Assembly (NCBI GenBank): GCA_012845835.1
Contig: JABAKD010000023.1
Location: 18,710,691-18,774,690, forward strand
Length of the DNA stretch: 64,000 nt
Reading direction: 5' to 3'
Source: Undaria pinnatifida
Lineage: Eukaryota; Sar; Phaeophyceae; Laminariales; Alariaceae
In this document: positions 1 through 9,748 of the stretch, in pieces
How the letters are laid out: every line of letters begins with the position of its first letter
How positions within the stretch are numbered: position 1 is the first letter of the stretch
Notes under the pieces: model-generated
The model's database searches: none
What the model was told of the DNA's origin: nothing
Seen by the model: only the letters and a program-made list of their open reading frames with translations
Position numbers and translations under genes: made by a program

Positions 1-363
1 ACGTCTCGCTCGGCATATCCTCCCCCCTCTCAGCCCTTCTCAGCCCGTAATTGCCGAAAAGAAAATTAGTTGCTGGGGAAAAGAACCGTCCCGAAGTTCC
101 TTGCCTTCCTTGCTTTCCCTAGTCTCATTTTTACTATCTTAGCTCTCATTCTCTGATCTTTACTGCTTGCTCTCTGATATTTTTATTTTGCTTTTTCAGC
201 AACTTCTTTTTTGTACTTTTACTTTTGAAGTTGGCCAATTGCTGGCTGTTGAGAGGGAATTGCCGTTGACGGCTGCAAACAATTTGAATTTGAAATTTGC
301 CGGATTGTGGATACCAGTCCCTATGTCCCTCTTGATCCGCAAACACCAACAACTCCCACATCG

Positions 364-868
364 ATGATGTCAAATATTTCCTTACAAAAGGAAAATAAGA
401 TAATGGAGAGGTGGTTGACGACCTACCCTGCCCATTATCGACTTTGGTATCCAACTCATAGGATCGGCAATAACAATTTGAAGTTGAAATTTGCGAAGCG
501 GACCAAGGCTAGTGCGGGAGGAGGCTCCGCCAACAGTGGGGGTGGTGGAGTTTCAGGATCAGGCGTGTGGAAGCTGGTCGGGCAAGAACGGGACTCGGCT
601 TCTTCTGGCAATCCTGATTGGTCGTGCCCGAGCAAGGGTTGTGACGGCTTCCTTATCGCACGAAATAGGAAAAACAGGAGTTCCCAGTACGCTGTCTGCG
701 ACACCTGCAGGAGTGACGAGCCTTCCACGTGCCAAGCTTTTCATAACCTTGACAAGAAGCACTGGGGAAGCGGCGACAACCCTCGTGTGTGTGACTGGTG
801 TGACGCGGACACCTGTGATTCACCTTCGATCGGCGTCCCTAACGAAGGAGCTGAGAGCTTGACGAAAC
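364..868 (+). CDS. Exon 1 of arm gene: zinc-finger-like protein, function unknown
   Basis: This is an open exon. The frame continues upstream of the first ATG at 364, so the true start may be earlier or in another exon. It has a Ser/Gly-rich linker (residues about 55-80 from the ATG), then a Cys-rich block with DWSCPSKGC, an ARN motif and CDTC, followed by CDWC and DTC. The W-x-C-x4-C...C-x2-C spacing recalls RanBP2-type or zinc-ribbon fingers with a long loop. The exon ends at a good donor, AAAC|GTGAGT at 869. The right-arm copy lacks the start region and has a 4-bp insertion. The reading phase into the exon at 1187 is not resolved, so a further small exon may lie between (for example 952-975, which has AG before it and GTAATA after it). 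The family is not recognised. Confidence 0.55.
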
Positions 869-1186
869 GTGAGTTTCATTTCTTCGTGTTGTTGGAATTT
901 GATGTTTGCTGTCAGCTACTATACTACTGATGATGTTGAGGGTTTTTTCCCGTTGTCAGTGTGTTCAGCGCCGTGCGACATAGGTAATAAACCAGATGTC
1001 AACACCCTGTATTTTCGGTAGTGCTGCGTTGAGTGTTGGCTGAGTGTGCTGCAAGTTGTGCGCAATAGACTACCAGTATGTGGTTTTGGGTGTTGGTGAA
1101 CTCAAGCGAATCCTGTTTCCAATAATGATGCACATTGAAATTTACATTGTTTGACCTTGTGTGCCTGTCTGCAACGTCTGCTGTAG

Positions 1187-1309
1187 CATGTGTGTGCTAC
1201 ACCGGCGTGGTCGAACTACCACACGGTGTGGAAGCTGTGCTTGGGAACGCGTAGCCTGAACAAACTCAAGTTCGCCTTGGTGGTCACGGAGGGCAGTCCC
1301 GTCGTCGGG
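1187..1309 (+). CDS. Internal exon of arm gene (41 codons)
   Basis: Acceptor CTGCTGTAG precedes 1187 and donor GGG|GTAAGC follows 1309. The 123 bp are open in one frame and give a balanced peptide containing PAWSNYHTVWKLCLGT and ending TEGSPVVG. The other two frames have stops. The phase is 0 at the 3' end and matches the exon at 2356. The right arm has lost this exon in a deletion of about 455 bp, so that copy cannot make the same protein. No domain is recognised. Confidence 0.55.
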
Positions 1310-1880
1310 GTAAGCATGTTGTACTAGTTGTCTACGCAGTTGTGTGCTGTGATTTCTTTTTCATGCGTACAAACACACTTTTGCATGTACGAGTACGTGT
1401 ACGGGGCAGCCCCGTCATCGGGGTATAAGCGGGAATTGTACAAGTACTCAGGTCTACGAGTAGACCTATGCAGTGACGCTGTGTGATGCGATTTCTTTTT
1501 CATACGTACAGCCAAACACACTTCATGTATGTACGACTACGAGTACGGGGCAGTCCCGTCATCGGGGTAAGCGGGGGTTGGACAAGTGGTCCATGCATTG
1601 ACGCTTTGTGCTGTGATATAAATACACGTTTTGGATGTACGACTACGACTACGTGGTATCTATACATGTAAGACGCAATGAAAACGGGCAAGTCTCATCA
1701 CGGGGGTCAGCCAGGGTTGTAAAAATGGTCCATGCAGTGATAAATAACACAGCAGCATGATACCTCAGCACCAGTCGCAGTACACACTGGAGGGTGATAT
1801 ATAGCAGTAAACAGAAGCTGAAGTTAACCTGGGCGATGCTGGAGAGCAGTCCCGTGATTGGGGTTAGCGAGTTGTTCATG
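1290..1880 (+). repeat. Diverged ~145-bp tandem repeat around a splice-donor-like core
   Basis: The sequence GGCAGTCCCGTCGTCGGGG at the end of the exon, with its donor, recurs with changes at about 1405, 1550, 1693 and 1849. Each is followed by GTAAGC, GTATAA, GTCAGC or GTTAGC. Units also share CATGTACGAGTACG and the TTTCTTTTTCAT segment. The same array is seen inverted in the right arm (about 34770-35290). The GGCAGTCCCG/CGGGG part is self-complementary. Confidence 0.7.
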
Positions 1881-2355
1881 TAGTGACGCGGTGTACTACT
1901 ACTGTTACTCATTTTTCATACAACCACATGAACTCTTTGTATTAACGAGTACAAGTAGGGTGCGCAACCTCTTCAGGAATCGCAGTACACGTCGGTCGTG
2001 ATAGTGTTGATAGCAGAAATAGAGTAGTACCGAACAATATATACATCAGGTACTGTCTCTTACCCTTCGTTGTCGGTATTCCGCCGGTAGGCCTTTTATA
2101 GCAGTATACCGGGGCTTACGCTTACCAGGTGCGACTGTGAATCCCGTTCGTTCCTGTCCCAGTGGTGGTTTCATAGGTGTTAGCAACGTTGTGGTACCAG
2201 GCAGGGCTTTGCCCATAAACGACCGCTTTCATTACAACCGTGTTAAATTGTACGACTTCCTTTCCAACTTTGGAAATCGACGACAGCTACGTGGCCTTAC
2301 TATTTTGAACATTCACTGAACGCACGGTATTCCCATCCGTTGTTGTCGTTTGCAG

Positions 2356-2523
2356 AAGCCCTGCGAAGCAGCCGCCGAGGGCCGCCAAGTCGGCGAGGAC
2401 ATAAACACGAAGTGCACCGGCGACATCAAGGTCGGTGACCTCCTGAAGAAGGCAGGCGACCACTTGCTCGATATACATCCCGCATTCCATTCCCACGGTG
2501 CCACGAGGGCGTTCGACATCGAA
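2356..2523 (+). CDS. Internal exon of arm gene (56 codons)
   Basis: Acceptor CGTTTGCAG precedes 2356 and donor GAA|GTACGT follows 2523. It is exactly 168 bp, phase 0 at both ends. The peptide begins KPCEAAAEGRQVGED and ends HGATRAFDIE, with a charged, helix-prone middle (GDIKVGDLLKKAGDHLLDIH). It is almost unchanged in both right-arm copies (33178-33345 and 34107-34274), where differences include C-to-F and V-to-I changes. This is the best-supported coding exon of the gene; its function is unknown. Confidence 0.65.
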
Positions 2524-2728
2524 GTACGTTCTACTCTTATCTTGCGTCCTGTGTGTCACGAGTCGAGACATCCATGTCTCTTGCTCAAGACTAGGGGATG
2601 GCGTGCGGATATAGTCTATGAAGTGCGGCTCTTTTTCCGAGTACCAAGAGCAAGTACAACAATACCACAACAATTACTAACAACGAAAGGAGCTCCAATA
2701 ACTTGGATAGTTACGACGTCTGCTGGAG

Positions 2729-2902
2729 AGAAGTACGAATACTTTTTTACACATACTTATCGACGTCCTCCCGCCATGCTTCAACGTTTGTGGACAAATC
2801 CACAAGATCATCGACAAAAAACAAGAGTGCAAGGTGCTGGGTACCTCTGCTGAGGAGGAAGAGTCCAAGCAAGCCTGCATGCTCCTTCGGAAGCAATGTT
2901 GA
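2729..2902 (+). CDS. Likely terminal exon of arm gene
   Basis: The frame is open from 2711 to the TGA at 2900-2902. It encodes a Cys-rich tail with PPCFNVCGQIHKIIDKK and ending in EESKQACMLLRKQC. The start is uncertain: an AG at 2727-2728 keeps phase 0 with the previous exon but has a weak pyrimidine tract, and an AG near 2807 would also keep phase. In the right arm the corresponding exon is split by a TRIM-like insertion at 32573-32941. Confidence 0.4.
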   Translation, partial: RSTNTFLHILIDVLPPCFNVCGQIHKIIDKKQECKVLGTSAEEEESKQACMLLRKQC

Positions 2903-3413
2903 CAGCACGTTCTTTATATAACAGTTAGTTGTGGTTTATTATACCAGCATCGTTTTTTGAGAACTATGCCTAAATGCGTGCTCTTCGTCTTTCAGGAATA
3001 CAAATGTATTTCACATGTTTGCGGTGTGTGCGTTCAAGTTCCTGCTTCCAGCATGTTTTTTTTGGCACTGCGCTCCTTTACATCTTAAGTTGTAGTTTTC
3101 CTGCCTCTATCCTTGACAAGCGCGTGCCTGGTGTTTATGCGCTGCGATAATTTATTATTGATGATCGACTTATTGAGAGCTATTAATAAGTGTACAGGTG
3201 CTACCTGAGAGGTGGAAGGATATGCCAAGCAAGTCCTCCGACGTGCCCATCATGGACTGGGCGAATGGATGATAATAACAAACTCATAATCATAATCGTC
3301 TCTATCCTGTACCGTTGTACTATATATGGACCTCTTGGCATTTTCAAGTCGCCAGTTGCGCCATTTGTGCTTCTTTTCCGCCTTCCTACTGAATGTCCAT
3401 TCCTCCTTCCGCA

Positions 3414-3458
3414 AGCGTAGCGGGCGGCGCCCAGCCGCCCGCGAGCGAAGCCCTTGTA
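3414..3458 (+). repeat. Hairpin terminus (copy 1) at inner edge of left arm
   Basis: There is a perfect 9-bp stem, GCGGGCGGC (3420-3428) with GCCGCCCGC (3434-3442), and a 5-nt loop. Fourteen bases follow, GAGCGAAGCCCTTG (3443-3456), then T. Five other sites in the window have the same tail. The layout (hairpin, 10-14 nt, conserved last bases, 3' T) is that of a Helitron-like 3' end, although canonical Helitrons end CTRR. Confidence 0.6.
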
Positions 3459-4330
3459 GTATAATACGATAGGTGTAAGTTAGGCGTCTACGGTATTCGA
3501 CTACGTTTTGCATTCGTATTTTGTGTCCTACCATAAGCATGCCGTGGTGATGCACTACGATTTCGCATTTGTTTCAGTCTTGATAGCTAGGTGTATCCTT
3601 TTGAACGCCGTGCGCATGCTACTAGATGTCCAGTAGTATCGTAGATGTACCGTAAAAGCTTGCGATGTACACCCGCGTCTTGCATTCGTATTTGGTGCCC
3701 TACCACAAGCACCTGGCTCTTTTTTAGCGCCCCAAGCGCGTTACTTCATGGCAAGCAGTACAGCCACGGATGCGTTTTCCGTCTACTGCAAGTAGTATCT
3801 ATTTATACGACCCAAGCCCATAAATAAACGCCAGTAAGCTAGCAGCTGGTTATTTTTGGGCGCCCCAAGTACAATCAAGTTGTAGAGTCACGTGCATGTC
3901 CAATCTGCACTGGGTAGTCGGGCTCGTTTTTCATATACTGCAAGTAGTGTCTATTTATACGCCCCACGCGCATAAACCGTATAGCTTAATATAAGCCTTA
4001 ATATGATAGATGCAAGTTAAGCGTCTAGGTTATACGACTACGTTTTGCATTCGTATTCTGCGTCCGACCAATAGCACGCCCTGGTGATGCACTACGATTT
4101 CGCTTTTGTTGTCGCTCTCCATAGTTAGTTCCATAGATGTAAGTAAAAATATTACGGTGTACAACCACAATGTCATCTTGCGTTCGTATTTGGTGCTCTA
4201 CCACAAGCAGCTGGTGATGATGCGCTATCATACACCCGTTCTGAATAATAAATTTCTTTTTAAAAATACATACTATAGTTTTTCCATGTACTTTTTCGAA
4301 CGCACACTGGTGAGGGTCCTTCCAACGCAC
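3459..4330. repeat. Intergenic stretch of diverged direct repeats
   Basis: No gene is seen. The motif TTGCATTCGTATTTGGTGC with CCTACCACAAGCA recurs near 3509, 3676, 4048 and 4180. A second motif, TACTGCAAGTAGTRTCTATT, occurs at about 3785 and 3939. Units around 3470-3600 and 4010-4130 align over more than 100 bp. Confidence 0.6.
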
Positions 4331-4335
4331 ACTGT

Positions 4336-4388
4336 GTCGGGCCCGGGGGGGGGGGTTCGGGGGGGGGCGCGTCGCCCCCCCCCGACAC
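4336..4388. repeat. G-run / C-run hairpin
   Basis: A run of G bases is followed by GGCGCGTCGCC and a run of C bases. It can fold as a near-perfect G:C stem. It lies just before the 340-bp tandem repeat. Run lengths may be affected by sequencing error. Confidence 0.6.
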
Positions 4389-4424
4389 TGCTACTAGCAT
4401 CCAAGCACCGTTCGGCTGCCCTGC

Positions 4425-7030
4425 CAACCCATTGCTGGTGGTGCATTTTGGGACACACACACGAACACCAACACACTCTACACTGCTAGTAGTAGCATAC
4501 CCTCCTCGTCCTTGCAAAACCATAAAATTCAAACGGCTGCGATTCAAATCAAACGGCGTGACGAACTACACCCTCGCACGCAAACACCTCGTGGGTGCAT
4601 TTTGGGACACACACACGAACACCAACACACTCTACACTGCTAGTAGTAGCATACAAGCACCCTTCGGCTGGCCTGCCAACCCAGCGCTGGTGGTGCATGC
4701 GCTTGAACGTTTGCGCCTCTGCTGTTCGATCCTGCTACATCACGATGCGGGACAACAAAAAAAACAACAACACAACACACAAACATTTCACTTCGTTGTG
4801 CCCTGGGCTGCGGACAAAAAAATCCCTTCCCAAAAAACCCTCCTCGTCCTTACAAAACCATAAAATTCAAACGGCTGCGATTCAAATCAAACGGCGTGAC
4901 GAACTACACCCTCGCACGCAAACAACCACCTCGTGGGTGCATTTTGGGACACACACACGAACACCAACACACTCTGCACTGCTAGTAGTAGCATACAAGC
5001 ACCCTTCGGCTGGCCTGCCAACCCAGCGCTGGTGGTGCATGCGCCTGAACGTTTGCGCCTCTGCTGTTCGATCCTGCTACATCACGATGCGGGACAACAA
5101 AAAAAACAAGGGCAGTGGCCAAAACAAGGTGCACCTTGTCGGTAAATGGTCAAAGTAAGGTGCAGGCTGGAACGGCACAAAACGCAAGACGCCTGAGGCT
5201 GAATAGAGCCACATGATTGGTCGAAATAGCATCGCACCCTCCATAGGCCGCCTTGTCGGACGGTGCACCTTGCCGAGGCCACTCCGCTCGCCACGCCACC
5301 TTGCTTGGTCGCCGGCGGCACCTTGTTTTGGCCACCGCAAGCTAGGCTGTTCGCTCAAACGACCAACCCATGTCAGACCTCTCGCCAACACCGCGCAGGT
5401 GACGTGGACGCATACGTCCACACGCACGCGCATGCGGACGAACTTTTGGGGCCGCAGGATTCTCTCTCTCTCTCTCTCTCTCTGCCTCACACCACACCAC
5501 ACGCGCACCACACGTACACCAAAAGCACCATGAGCGCCGTAGGCGCCGATGGGCCGCCCGCACCACAACATCATCTCCTGCACCAACGGCTGTGACTGCG
5601 TTTGTGGTCCAGTTTGAGCAGTTGTTGTCCAGCACAGAGTACATTTCACCACTACTACGAAACTACCAATACACCTAGACTCTGCTGTAGCTGCTACTAC
5701 TGTTTGTGTAGACCAGAGTCTAGATCTCATATGTAGTCCACTTGAGAGCCGTATGTAGATATACCCACTTTTGTTTCGCCCTATATCGTACTTTGAAGTA
5801 TTTAGACCTGTACAGCAAGCGTAGCTCGTGGTTGACAAGTTTGCCAATGGTTGCCGTTCATCTCTCTCCCTCCTGGCCCATTTCGAGCGGCGTGGATGAC
5901 AAAAATCACGGAAACAAACAGACGCAAACCCGCCGTCCCTTCCTGGCGAGTACACTTTCGGTACTTGGACACTCGCGTGTAGGCCCGAATTTGGAGATAG
6001 CGCTGCAGTAGTCTATACCCGCTACAATCGCAGGGAACGGGTGTGCTGTCGCAGGGCGCGCCGCTACAATTGTAACGATATAGGGCGAAACAAAAGTGGG
6101 TATATCTACATACGGCTCTCAAGTGGACTACATATGAGATCTAGACTCTGGTCTACACAAACAGTAGTAGCAGCTACAGCAGAGTCTAGGTGTATTGGTA
6201 GTTTCGTAGTAGTGGTGAAATGTACTCTGTGCTGGACAACAACTGCTCAAACTGGACCACAAACGCAGTCACAGCCGTTGGTGCAGGAGATGATGTTGTG
6301 GTGCGGGCGGCCCATCGGCGCCTACGGCGCTCATGGTGCTTTTGGTGTACGTGTGGTGCGCGTGTGGTGTGGTGTGAGGCAGAGAGAGAGAGAGAGAGAG
6401 AATCCTGCGGCCCCAAAAGTTCGTCCGCATGCGCGTGCGTGTGGACGTATGCGTCCACGTCACCTGCGCGGTGTTGGCGAGAGGGCTGACATGGGTTGGT
6501 CGTTTGAGCGAACAGCCTAGCTTGCGGTGGCCAAAACAAGGTGCCGCCGGCGACCAAGCAAGGTGGCGTGGCGAGCGGAGTGGCCTCTGCAAGGTGCACC
6601 GTCCGACAAGGCGGCCTATGGAGGGTGCGATGCTATTTCGACCAATCATGTGGCTCTATTCAGCCTCAGGCGTCTTGCGTTTTGTGCCGTTCCAGCCTGC
6701 ACCTTACTTTGACCATTTACCGACAAGGTGCACCTTGTTTTGGCCACTGCCCAAAAAACAACAACACAACACACAAACATTTCACTTCGTTGTGCCCTGG
6801 GCTGCGGACAAAAAAATCCCTTCCCAAAAAACCCTCCTCGTCCTCACAAAACCATAAAATTCAAACGGCTGCGATTCAAATCAAACGGCGTGACGAACTA
6901 CACCCTCGCACGCAAACAACCACCTCGTGGGTGCATTTTGGGACACACACACGAACACCAACACACTCTACACTGCTAGTAGTAGCATACAAGCACCCTT
7001 CGGCTGGCCTGCCAACCCAGCGCTGGTGGT
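4425..7030 (+). repeat. 340-bp tandem repeat, second unit split by a Mutator-like insertion
   Basis: A partial unit lies at 4425-4498, unit 1 at 4499-4838, unit 2 at 4839-5109 plus 6753-6831, and a partial unit 3 at 6832-7030. Units start CCCTCCTCGTCC and include AAACGGCTGCGATTCAAAT and GGGACACACACACGAACACC. With the insertion removed, unit 2 is again about 340 bp. No reading frame is conserved convincingly. Similarity stops at 7030, where the next element may begin. Confidence 0.9.
5110..6752. mobile_element. Mutator-like (MULE-type) foldback element, non-autonomous, 1643 bp
   Basis: The ends are GGGCAGTGGCCAAAACAAGG and its inverse. The inverted arms are about 680 bp (5110-5789 and 6075-6752) around a spacer of about 285 bp. 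It is flanked by an exact 9-bp duplication, AAAAAACAA (5101-5109 and 6753-6761). The uninterrupted site is visible in the neighbouring tandem unit near 4753. Nine-base duplications and long TIRs starting with G are typical of the Mutator superfamily. The subterminal motif CAAAACAAGGTGCACCTTG recurs. The arms contain (CT)n/(GA)n tracts at 5461-5482 and 6383-6401. No transposase is encoded, and the open frames in the arms are mirror images without recognisable domains. Confidence 0.85.
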
Positions 7031-7039
7031 CTCCGGAGC

Positions 7040-7444
7040 GTGCTGTGGGTGTCTGCTATGAGCCCCTTCGCTCGTTCTACGCTCCTCCTCCTCTGCGGCT
7101 GCGTGTTCTTCGCCCTCTTCAAACGTCACGGCGTACCACCACCTGGTGCTGCGTTTGAATCTCTGCACAACATGCAGCGGAACGTCCTTACAGCAGAGCG
7201 GTATCTTGACGACTGGGGAGACCAACTGTTCCAATACACATTTGCAGGGCTCTCTCTGCCTCATCGCTTGGAGTTCGTCCTACATCCTTCCGCCTTGCGA
7301 GGGCAACAACAATCCATTCAGCAATTGCACTGCCCGAATGGCCTCGTTCTACAGCGCCGGAACACTCGCACTGTTCCGTGCAGGGGGGATGGCAACTGCG
7401 GCTGGCACTCTCTGCTCAACGGGAACTGCACCTTCTTGGGACAG
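7040..7444 (+). CDS. Upstream exon of helicase gene, possible OTU-like motif
   Basis: The frame is open and ends at a strong donor, ACAG|GTATGT (7445), in phase 0; it joins in frame to the acceptor at 7836. The peptide includes RGDGNCGWHSLL, which resembles the catalytic Asp/Cys box of OTU proteases (GDGNC followed by an aromatic residue). OTU domains occur in some Helitron proteins. A second frame (7146 onward) is also open here, so the coding frame is not certain, and no OTU catalytic His region is seen. The start is unresolved: the first ATG in frame is near 7058. Confidence 0.35.
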
Positions 7445-7836
7445 GTATGTACACGGCATTGCTTATACGCTACGCACTCAGCATGGTCACAGCTGTGTTT
7501 GTATGTACAGCGGCGTGCACACCGCTCTCGCCGCGTGTGTAGAGTACGTACATGTGTAGCGCAGCAGTACTCCCGTGTGTTTGCGTTTGTAGCATACCCG
7601 TACGTCTTCGAACCTGCTATAGTCTACTACCTCACCTTCCACCAGCGTTCCTGCGGTGCAAATGCGTTCCGTCACCTGTGTATCCATCATCTCCTATGTA
7701 TGTAGGCGTCTCCAGCTACGTGTGTGCGTCCTGTGCTTGCGTTTGTAGCATACGCGTTCACTAACGTTTCGCGTTTACCATGCAAAACCTAACGCTTCCA
7801 TCCCTACCCCTCGCGTGCCAACTTCACGCCTCTCAG

Positions 7837-8538
7837 ATAGTCATCACTAAAAATGTCGACCAACAGCGGGGGGTCGTCAACGCTACCTGTGGCGTCGTTA
7901 GAGGTTGGCAGGATACCGACGCCTCCTCAGAAGCCGAGGCCCACGAGACCACCCTCGCCCACAAAAGGCCGGCGTGGGTTGAGGTAGAGCTACCGACTGG
8001 TAAGGGGAAGGGGCGCAGAGTCAAGCTGCAGCCTTTCGAGGACAAGGCCGTATGGGTTCCGTTCTGCAGGGGAGTTGCCGTCAGCGGAGCGTACATAGTG
8101 AAACAGTGGCCGCTCATGGTCGCCGCTTGTATGACCATACATAGGGTACAGGGTGTTGGGTTCGAGCGGGTTGCCGTGTGGATTCCGAGTAGAGGATTCT
8201 TCGCCCAGGGCCAGGGGTACACCGCTGTATCTAGGGGTAAAACTCTTGGGGGCCTATTCATAGTCTTGCCGAGTGCTGTATTGCGCGACAGAGGCGCCGC
8301 CCGCGATTTCATGAAGGACGCCTTCCACCCCCCAATGGACGCCATTAACGCGCTCGCGGAACTGCGCCGAAAAGCGCCAGCGACAGTAACCATCGACACG
8401 CGGGGGAGAAGAGTGGCGTACGCCACCCTATGGGACGCACGGGAAGCGTATGACGCCCCCGACGGTTGGAGAGGGCTTTGGCCTCGGGACGTTCACAGTA
8501 GTGGCCATGGATTGCAGGGGGTCTACAACGTAAACTAA
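7837..8538 (+). CDS. PIF1/Helitron-type helicase, C-terminal half
   Basis: After acceptor CCTCTCAG (7836) the frame starts IVITKNVDQQRGVVNATCG, the beta-barrel/OB-like segment found in PIF1 helicases (TKNVD..RG.VNG). It ends with the superfamily 1B motifs V and VI: WPLMVAACMTIHRVQGVGFE and then FFAQGQGYTAVSRGKTLGGL. It therefore covers about the last third of a PIF1 domain. Walker A and B are not present in the window upstream, so the protein is either 5' truncated or a Helitron remnant. The frame also opens upstream from an ATG at 7780. A tail of about 80 residues follows motif VI. A hairpin terminus lies about 450 bp downstream. PIF1 enzymes unwind DNA 5'-3'; in Helitrons this domain is fused to a HUH Rep nuclease, which I do not find here. 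Confidence 0.75.
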   Translation: MVITKNVDQQRGVVNATCGVVRGWQDTDASSEAEAHETTLAHKRPAWVEVELPTGKGKGRRVKLQPFEDKAVWVPFCRGVAVSGAYIVKQWPLMVAACMTIHRVQGVGFERVAVWIPSRGFFAQGQGYTAVSRGKTLGGLFIVLPSAVLRDRGAARDFMKDAFHPPMDAINALAELRRKAPATVTIDTRGRRVAYATLWDAREAYDAPDGWRGLWPRDVHSSGHGLQGVYNVN

Positions 8539-8574
8539 GTTTGGTCAAGCGAACCACGTCTGTAGCGATGAACA

Positions 8575-8720
8575 TTCCACCAGTCAAGTGTGACAGAACA
8601 TTCCGCCACTCCCGACCATCGTCAAGTGACTTCTCGCGCGGTCAAATGTAATAAAACATTCCGCCACTGCCGACGATCGCCAAGTGCCTTCTCGCGCAGC
8701 GAGTCACCAGTCATGTGTGA
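8575..8720 (+). repeat. Short tandem repeat downstream of helicase
   Basis: Two to three diverged units of about 64 bp share AACATTCCGCCACTSCCGA followed by a TTCTCGCGC box. No ORF of note. Confidence 0.6.
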
Positions 8721-8953
8721 CAAAAAACTTCTCCTCTTTACACCAAAAAGCACTTGAAGAAACATGTATTGTTTCGTCGTGTTCGCCCGTACTGCCAATC
8801 TGAACGTGACATCGCCAGCAAGCTCGCGACACAGCACAGAGTAAACAGCTCTCCCCATAGAGCTCTTGGCATTATTAAGTCGCGGGCTTCATGAAATCAT
8901 GCACCTTTATTCCTGTCTCTTTCACATTTGGTTGTGTTGTATACCTGGCGCGA

Positions 8954-8996
8954 GCGTAACGGGCGGCGTCTGCCGCCCGCGGAGCAAAGCCCTTGT
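8954..8996 (+). repeat. Hairpin terminus (copy 2), downstream of helicase
   Basis: Stem CGGGCGGC (8960-8967) with GCCGCCCG (8972-8979), loop GTCT, then a GC spacer and GGAGCAAAGCCCTTG ending at 8995, followed by T. It has the same orientation as the helicase. It could be the 3' end of an element starting near 7029, where the 340-bp repeat is cut at a TC dinucleotide. Confidence 0.55.
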
Positions 8997-9009
8997 AAGG
9001 ATATACATA

Positions 9010-9196
9010 TACAGTAGGTGGCCCTATATAGTGCGGGTCATATAGAGCGGGTGTCCGATATTGTGCGGGTAAAATCGTTTGCACAATATAAACCCCTCTA
9101 TAGTGGCCGTTTTTTATATAGTTTGGGTGCCCGGTATAATGCGGGTAAATTTTCGTGACACATACCCGCACTATATAGGGCCACCTACTATCTGTA
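9010..9196. mobile_element. Small MITE, Tc1/mariner-like by its TA flank
   Basis: The left end CAGTAGGTGGCCCTATATAG and the right end CTATATAGGGCCACCTACT form inverted ends. The body is 187 bp with internal half-palindromes (ATAGTGCGGGT and relatives). TA dinucleotides flank both sides. The last bases on the right (ATCTG) do not match the left exactly. There is no coding capacity. Confidence 0.65.
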
Positions 9197-9718
9197 CGTC
9201 TGATCGGATGAGACGGGGACACGAGGTGCACTGACAGAGACGGGGGGCGGTGACCCTGCTGCGCGGCGCACTCAGTTTGCTCCGATTATACTCTTCCTCA
9301 AATATGGGGTACTCAACGGGTGCCTCACCTTGCAGCTGTCCCGTGCGAGCAGTCTAGCTTCCAGACAGCCTATACTAGCTTCTCATGTCTCCTGCTGGTA
9401 ACCACTCTCTGAATCAGCTCTATTCTGAAAGGGTATCTACGAGAACACTGCTGTTCGTTGGCCTAAGATCATCTCTTTGGTCCACAGGCTTACCGTAGCT
9501 CGGACTCCGTTCTACGCTCACTCAGGTTGTTGCACCGCCCCGTCTCACCGTTCTACTTTTTCCTAGCCTATGATTGGCCCATGTAAATATTATAATCCCT
9601 ATTGGAAGATCCACAGAATTTGTACTGAAACCCTTGGCTTCCCAGTACTTATACTGTAACCTAGATTCTTGTCTAAATCCAGATGATTTTTCAATTTCGC
9701 CACAAATTGTAATCAATT
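9197..9718. other. Stretch with no recognisable gene
   Basis: I see no supported ORF, RNA or repeat pair here. The TA-flanked MITE lies on the left and a 28-bp inverted-repeat box starts on the right. Confidence 0.5.
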
Positions 9719-9748
9719 GCTTTATTTTTCCCCATCCGCCGGAGGAAG
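9719..9748 (+). repeat. 28-bp box, inverted partner at 20145-20172
   Basis: GCTTTATTTTTCCCCATCCG followed by CCGGAGGA is repeated in inverse orientation at 20145-20172. The two sites bound about 10.4 kb that includes the TIR elements and the multi-exon gene. They could be the ends of a large element or two remnants of one family. Confidence 0.5.

Larger units (their letters stand above)
1..3458 (+). repeat. Left inverted arm (>=3.46 kb), gene-bearing
   Basis: Base 1 onward is the reverse complement of 36029 backward, and the match runs to 3458 (pairing with 31857-31858). The inner edge coincides with a GC hairpin and CCCTTGTA, after which the two sides diverge. The outer end is not seen because the arm reaches the window edge. 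The left copy looks the more intact: it keeps the 5' coding region (306-464) and a coding exon (1187-1309), both absent from the right copy. The arms could be long TIRs of one 36-kb element, but the precise inner boundary at a terminus motif fits better two oppositely inserted copies of one element. Confidence 0.85.

Noticed and set aside
5077-5955. A 292-codon open frame on the minus strand
   Set aside because: It lies in the TIR of the Mutator-like element, its mirror copy is equally open, and it holds a (GA)n tract; no domain is visible.
7780-8538. A complete cellular PIF1 gene
   Set aside because: Walker A and B are missing, and the reading begins at the late beta-barrel segment.
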